Source: OFTM382 sp964448185 (GTDB taxonomy: Bacteria; Planctomycetota; Phycisphaerae; Phycisphaerales; UBA1924). Taken from it: a stretch of 18,974 nucleotides of DNA. The stretch lies in NCBI GenBank assembly GCA_964448185.1, contig CAYUVO010000049.1, positions 1 to 18,974 on the forward strand, in the 5' to 3' direction. Shown in pieces: positions 15,738-18,974 of the stretch. A program made the position numbers and the translations under genes. The notes below the pieces were generated by a model. The model did no database searches, was not told where the DNA came from, and was given only the letters and a program-made list of their open reading frames with translations. Numbering within the stretch: the first letter of the stretch is position 1; each line of letters starts with the position of its first letter.

Positions 15738-17564
15738 ATGTCCGACGTGCCCGAGAAGTGTGCGCATTGCACCAAGGACAAGACGTTCCACGATCTCAAG
15801 CTCCTTGCCGATGGCACGGTGGTCGAGAAGCACGCGTGCGAGGACTGTGCTGTTGAGCAGGGGTTCTTGCCGGTGACGCTCAGCGTCGAGGGTGCGGCGG
15901 TGCCGGTCCCCAAGGACGGCCCCAGCGTGGTGTCTTCATCTGTAACGACGCCTGGTTCGTCATCAGAGTCGTCAGGCTCATCGCCATCGCCCAAGACCAG
16001 GGTGCGTTCGCGGGCGTGTCCTGAATGCGGGCTGACTTTCTCACAGTTCAAGCGGGTGGGCCGCCTGGGGTGCCCGACGTGTTACGTCGCGTTCGAGCAG
16101 CAGCTCACGGGCATCCTCGACCGTTCGCAAGAGGGCGGGATGCACCATGTGGGCAAGATCCCTCGAAGGCTCTTGCGTGAGCGGACGGCGTCGCCCGGAG
16201 AAGGCACAAAGAAGGCTGGGGCACAAGGGATTGAATCGTTGCTTGGGGGAGCTCAAGAGCGTGCGCACAAGCTCAGGGCGCTCAGCGAGAAGCTGCGTGT
16301 CGCGGTCGAGAGTGAGCTGTACGAACAAGCGGCGCGTATCCGTGATGAGATCCGCACCGCGAGCGAGCCCCCCCCCCACTCACCCCCCCACTCGCCCCCG
16401 CCAAGTTCCACTGGGGGTTCTGCTTCCGCTTGCGTCTCGCCGTCGGTTTCGCATCGGTTGCCCCCGAGCACGATCGGTGAAGATGAGTGGACCCAGGGGC
16501 TGGGCGAAAGGTGTCCCGAGTGGCTCCGGGGCGATGGTCCTGACAGCGATGTGGTGGTGTCGTCGCGTGTTCGCCTTGCGCGAAATCTTGCGGGGATGCC
16601 CTTTACATCGAAGGCGACGCGGGAGAACTGCGAGCTGGTCATGACCCGGGTGCAGGCGCAGCTCGAATCGTTCGGCGCAGAGCAGCTCAATCTGGATCTG
16701 AGAAGGTGTTCCAAGGCGAACGGCAAGCTGTTGGTTGAGCGGCAGCTCATCAGCGCGGCGTTGCTCGCGGGTCGCAAACGTTCGCCCAAGAAAGTCGGCG
16801 AAAATCTTGATCCCAGGGGCGTGGTAACGTGGCTCAGCGATGAACGCCTCGCGGTGATGATCAACGAAGAGGATCACATACGGATCCAGAGTTTGCGGTC
16901 GGGGTTTGATTTGCCTGCGGCGCTGCGCGGGGCTGACGAGATCGACGACGTGCTCGAACAGCGTCTGGACTACGCCTTCCACGCGCGGCTCGGGTATCTC
17001 ACCGCGTGTCCAACGAATGTTGGAACGGGCGCGAGGTTCAGCGTGATGCTGCACTTGCCGGGCTTGGCGCTGACGGGAGATCTCGAACGCGCGACTCGTG
17101 CAGCCCACGACATGTCGCTGGCGGTGCGCGGGTTTTATGGCGAGGGCACGCAGTCCGCGGGCGATTTCTTCCAGCTCTCCAACCAGACCACGCTCGGCCG
17201 CAGCGAAGGGATGCTGCTCGACGAGATGTCGCTCGACATCGTGCCTCAGCTCATCGAATATGAGCGGGAGAGCCGGCGAAAGCTGATGGGGAGCAAGCGG
17301 ATTTTGCTCGAAGATCGTGTGCATCGGGCGCTGGGGACGGCGCGATCCGCCCGGCTTTTATCGAGCGAAGAAGCGATGAAGCTGTTGAGCCTGATCCGCC
17401 TTGGCGTGGTGCTCGATCTGCTCGACGGGGTGACGCTTCGCACGGTTCACGACCTGATGCTGATGACTCAGCCGACGCACTTGTCGCTCGTGAGCAGCAA
17501 GCCTTTGGGCACGGGCGAACGCCGCGCGGCTCGCGCAGAGTTGATGCGAGAAAGCTTCAACTAG
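15738..17564 (+). CDS. mcsB: Fused McsA-McsB: zinc-finger/UVR activator joined to protein-arginine kinase
   Basis: Predicted protein-arginine kinase that marks proteins with phosphoarginine, which in Firmicutes targets them to ClpC-ClpP. It has 608 residues. The N-terminal McsA-like part has four CxxC pairs (Cys8/11, 34/37, 94/97, 112/115), a Ser-rich spacer at 65-85 and a UVR-type helix (about 176-206, YEQAARIRDEI). A Pro/Ser linker (210-247) carries a C-tract insert. The phosphagen-kinase-like domain follows: SDVVVSSRVRLARN (270-283), INEEDHIRIQ (375-384), active-site Cys424 in CPTNVGTG, GEGTQSAGDFFQLSNQTTLG (468-487), and the LLSSEEAMKLLSLIRLGV segment seen in McsB. All catalytic landmarks are intact. 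In Bacillus, mcsA and mcsB are separate genes with ctsR and clpC; neither of those is seen here. No clear ribosome binding site. comF starts 2 bases after the stop. Confidence 0.92.
   Translation: MSDVPEKCAHCTKDKTFHDLKLLADGTVVEKHACEDCAVEQGFLPVTLSVEGAAVPVPKDGPSVVSSSVTTPGSSSESSGSSPSPKTRVRSRACPECGLTFSQFKRVGRLGCPTCYVAFEQQLTGILDRSQEGGMHHVGKIPRRLLRERTASPGEGTKKAGAQGIESLLGGAQERAHKLRALSEKLRVAVESELYEQAARIRDEIRTASEPPPHSPPHSPPPSSTGGSASACVSPSVSHRLPPSTIGEDEWTQGLGERCPEWLRGDGPDSDVVVSSRVRLARNLAGMPFTSKATRENCELVMTRVQAQLESFGAEQLNLDLRRCSKANGKLLVERQLISAALLAGRKRSPKKVGENLDPRGVVTWLSDERLAVMINEEDHIRIQSLRSGFDLPAALRGADEIDDVLEQRLDYAFHARLGYLTACPTNVGTGARFSVMLHLPGLALTGDLERATRAAHDMSLAVRGFYGEGTQSAGDFFQLSNQTTLGRSEGMLLDEMSLDIVPQLIEYERESRRKLMGSKRILLEDRVHRALGTARSARLLSSEEAMKLLSLIRLGVVLDLLDGVTLRTVHDLMLMTQPTHLSLVSSKPLGTGERRAARAELMRESFN
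16368..16420. repeat. C-tract palindromic element in the mcsA-mcsB linker
   Basis: Ten C (16368-16377), then ACTCA, seven C, ACTCG, and CCCCC (16395-16399), which can pair with GGGGG (16413-16417). It encodes PPPHSPPHSPPPSSTGGS in the interdomain linker. This is the best conserved member of the dispersed set and the only one located exactly between two domains. Confidence 0.55.
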
Positions 17565-17566
17565 TC

Positions 17567-18364
17567 ATGGGACTCTCGATCGGTGTGCTCGAAGAGATGC
17601 TGGTGGGCCGGGTGTGTGTGCCGCCGCGCGAGGCGTTTGCGCACGCGGGTTGGTCGCCCGAGTCTCAAGGCGCGGGAGGCTTGGGCTGGTCGAGTTGTCC
17701 ACGGTGCGGCTCATCGATGGGCGCGTTTGAGGCGGACATTGACGGCTGCTCGCGATGTAGAAGCAAGCGGCTGCGATGGGACCGATCGGTAAGGCTTGGT
17801 GTGTATGACGGCGTGCTGCGCGAACAGTTGCTGCGGATGAAGTATCAGCGATGGCGCCCGGCGGGAGTCGTGTTTGGCGAGATGCTCGGCGCGGCGCTGG
17901 CGGTGCGCTTTACATCTGAAGGGCTCGACCCAACGCAAGCGGTGTTGGTTCCGGTGCCAACGACATGGCGCAGGCGGACCGCGCGAGGGTTTGATCATGC
18001 GGGGTTGCTTGTTGATGTCGCTGCGGGCGTGCTCGGATGCCGAGTTATGCGTGTGTTGGGCCGGCGGCATCGTCCGGCGCAAGCGTCGCTTCCGGCGAGT
18101 CGTCGTCGGAGCAACGTGTCGAAGACGATGCGGCTGCGGGGACATGATGTGCTCGAACAAGTACACGCCCGGGGCGGAGCGATCGTGGTGGTGGACGACA
18201 TTCGTACGACGGGGGCGACGCTGACCGAGGCGTGGCGTGCGCTCGCGGTCGAGAGCCGGTTGCCCAAGCAGAGCCGAAGCGAGCGGGAGGGTTTGTGGGC
18301 CGAGCACACGGGGGCTCGGCGGTGGGTGGCGACGGTGGCTGTGGCGGGCGAGGAGGGGCTTTGA
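17567..18364 (+). CDS. comF: ComF family phosphoribosyltransferase-like protein
   Basis: A 265-residue ComF/GntX-type protein. In naturally competent bacteria ComF supports DNA uptake; its biochemical role elsewhere is unclear. The N-terminal zinc ribbon has Cys44/Cys47 and Cys61/Cys64 (CPRCG and CSRC). A conserved LLRMKYQRW segment (88-96), VLVPVPTTWRRRTARGFDHAGLL (126-148) and the PRPP-binding loop VVVDDIRTTGAT (207-218) follow in family order. The start is 2 bases after the mcsAB stop, so the two genes are almost certainly one operon. The N-terminal ~40 residues before the zinc ribbon are longer than in most members. No competence machinery genes are seen in the window. Confidence 0.88.
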   Translation: MGLSIGVLEEMLVGRVCVPPREAFAHAGWSPESQGAGGLGWSSCPRCGSSMGAFEADIDGCSRCRSKRLRWDRSVRLGVYDGVLREQLLRMKYQRWRPAGVVFGEMLGAALAVRFTSEGLDPTQAVLVPVPTTWRRRTARGFDHAGLLVDVAAGVLGCRVMRVLGRRHRPAQASLPASRRRSNVSKTMRLRGHDVLEQVHARGGAIVVVDDIRTTGATLTEAWRALAVESRLPKQSRSEREGLWAEHTGARRWVATVAVAGEEGL

Positions 18365-18412
18365 GGGGCGGCGCTGGGCGAGCCGAAGGGGGCAGAGGAG
18401 GGGGGCTCCGTG
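18365..18412. repeat. G-tract intergenic element downstream of comF
   Basis: The G-rich stretch after the comF stop (GAAGGGGGCAGAGGAGGGGG, within 18385-18406) resembles, on the complement, the waaA element (GAGCCCCCC followed by CTCTGCC). It has no terminator features. Confidence 0.35.
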
Positions 18413-18454
18413 AGCTAAAGTTGGCAATGGAATGAAAAACCTTGAGCTTGAAGC

Positions 18455-18482
18455 TTGACCCGGGACGCGAGGGTTCTAGACT
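18455..18482 (+). promoter_or_regulatory. Probable rRNA operon promoter
   Basis: TTGACC (18455-18460) and TAGACT (18477-18482) are separated by 16 bases, a good sigma-70 type match. The A-rich stretch AATGGAATGAAAAACC lies upstream and could act as an UP element. CTTGA occurs three times in tandem (18441, 18447, 18454). The start region is GC-rich (CCTCCCCGC), as in stringently controlled rRNA promoters. It would give a leader of about 430 nt before 16S. Confidence 0.6.
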
Positions 18483-18598
18483 CCTCCCCGCTGCTCAACG
18501 CAGCAACGCCTGCGGGATTCAAAGCCCGGTGGCATACACAAAGACGAGCGAGATGCTCGGCGGCGTGTGGATCTTTGATAAGTCAGCAGTCGGAACAT

Positions 18599-18708
18599 CG
18601 CGAGAGTGTGAGGCGATGCCAGCGGTCACGACCGCGTCCCTAGTCGGGGACAGGCATTGCCATAAAGACCAGCAGGGGTCACAACCTGCTGGAGTTGACA
18701 CTCTCGTG
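18599..18708 (+). ncRNA. Compact multi-junction RNA structure in the rRNA leader
   Basis: Nested complementarity reads as follows. The closing helix P1 is CGCGAGAGTGT (18599-18609) with ACACTCTCGTG (18698-18708), 11 bp with one G-U. P2 is GGCGATGCC (18612-18620) with GGCATTGCC (18653-18661), 9 bp with one G-U, enclosing the hairpins GCGGT-CACG-ACCGC (18622-18635) and GTCCC...GGGAC (18636-18651). P3 is CCAGCAGG (18669-18676) with CCTGCTGG (18685-18692). The result is two stacked three-way junctions. Two of the hairpin tips share GGTCACRACC. I do not recognise it as a known riboswitch or ncRNA family; it is probably part of the pre-16S leader. Confidence 0.6.
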
Positions 18709-18722
18709 TGCCCTAATATGAA

Positions 18723-18905
18723 GGTCGGATTTATCCGGCCTGTTAGAGTAGAGTTCAGCTTTAAAACGTCGGTTTGCCGACCGACGCATCATGAGCATCC
18801 GAAGCTTGCTTTGGGTGTTGATGGTGAGACCGGCCACGATCTATGGAGGTCGTGGTTTAAACCGGATCGGTCTTCTGCTTGAAAGAATACGAGTCTTTGA
18901 CTCGT
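18723..18905 (+). other. Further leader hairpins upstream of 16S
   Basis: Four more helical elements follow in the leader. GGTCGGA/TCCGGCC is at 18723-18740, and CGTCGGT/ACCGACG at 18767-18786. A near-continuous 19-bp helix pairs 18787-18805 with 18808-18826, with one mismatch and several G-U pairs. AGACCG/CGGTCT (18827-18832 with 18868-18873) encloses CCACGA/TCGTGG. ACGAGTC-TTT-GACTCGT (18889-18905) lies just before 16S. AGCTTTAAAA (about 18758) is a loose boxA-like match for antitermination. The RNase III processing stem cannot be judged without the sequence after 16S. Confidence 0.5.
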
Positions 18906-18915
18906 TTATAGCAAT

Positions 18916-18974
18916 CAACTGAAGAGTTTGATCCTGGCTCAGATTGAACGCTGGCGGCATGGCTAAAGCATGCA
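18916..18974 (+). rRNA. rrs: 16S ribosomal RNA, 5' end (partial)
   Basis: GAAGAGTTTGATCCTGGCTC (from 18921) is the conserved 5' region bound by the universal 27F primer, followed by AGATTGAACGCTGGCGGCAT and a lineage-variable end. By analogy with E. coli, mature position 1 falls near 18916. The gene continues past the window edge. Confidence 0.97.

Noticed and set aside
18442..18882. Open frame of 146 codons upstream of 16S
   Set aside because: It covers the rRNA promoter and the heavily base-paired leader; the pattern is that of structured RNA, not of coding sequence.
18889..18910. ACGAGTC-TTT-GACTCGT hairpin followed by TTTATA as an intrinsic terminator
   Set aside because: It lies about 10 bases before the 16S 5' end, inside the rRNA transcription unit, and the T-run is broken; a leader processing hairpin is more likely.
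1..18974. CRISPR arrays, insertion sequences, prophage or transposase genes
   Set aside because: No regularly spaced direct repeats, no transposase or integrase motifs and no terminal inverted repeats were seen on either strand.

Overview
The window looks like chromosomal DNA of a planctomycete, probably class Phycisphaerae. Three things suggest this. The large surface protease carries an N-terminal LEARVLLSG motif, a variant of the LEPR-XLL signature typical of planctomycete giant exported proteins. Kdo genes (waaA, kdsA) imply a Gram-negative type outer membrane. The DnaA helix-turn-helix signature is divergent (RPTHST where most bacteria have GRDHTT). The partial 16S rRNA at the right edge would settle the assignment, but only about 59 bases are present. 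Identification rests on reading motifs, not on a database search.

Layout, left to right. 98-5629 (minus) is a very large modular subtilisin-family protease. 5891-7345 (minus) holds waaA preceded by tRNA-Val(UAC). 7387-9176 (plus) is kdsA followed by a translationally coupled two-helix membrane protein. 9251-10286 (minus) is a small secreted protein gene followed by rpmA (L27). 10555-11664 (plus) is a GNAT acetyltransferase closed by a clear intrinsic terminator. 11728-12239 is a gene-free stretch in front of dnaA and a weak candidate for an origin region. 12240-13961 is dnaA, then a DegT/DnrJ-type PLP aminotransferase (14083-15240), rpmB (L28), a fused McsA-McsB protein-arginine kinase (15738-17564) and comF two bases behind it. 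The final 550 bases are the promoter and a highly folded leader of an rRNA operon whose 16S gene begins at about 18916.

Functional themes: Kdo synthesis and transfer (kdsA, waaA, divergent around tRNA-Val); replication initiation and translation (dnaA, rpmA, rpmB, 16S, tRNA); protein quality control (the arginine kinase fusion); and export (the S8 protease).

The most unusual signals are four. (1) C/G-tract, partly palindromic short elements recur between genes and in-frame inside at least six genes, including waaA, dnaA, a GNAT gene and mcsAB. (2) McsA and McsB are fused in one polypeptide with no ctsR or clpC nearby. (3) A compact multi-junction RNA fold of about 110 nt lies in the rRNA leader. 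(4) A run of 11 C directly follows the only usable start codon of kdsA.
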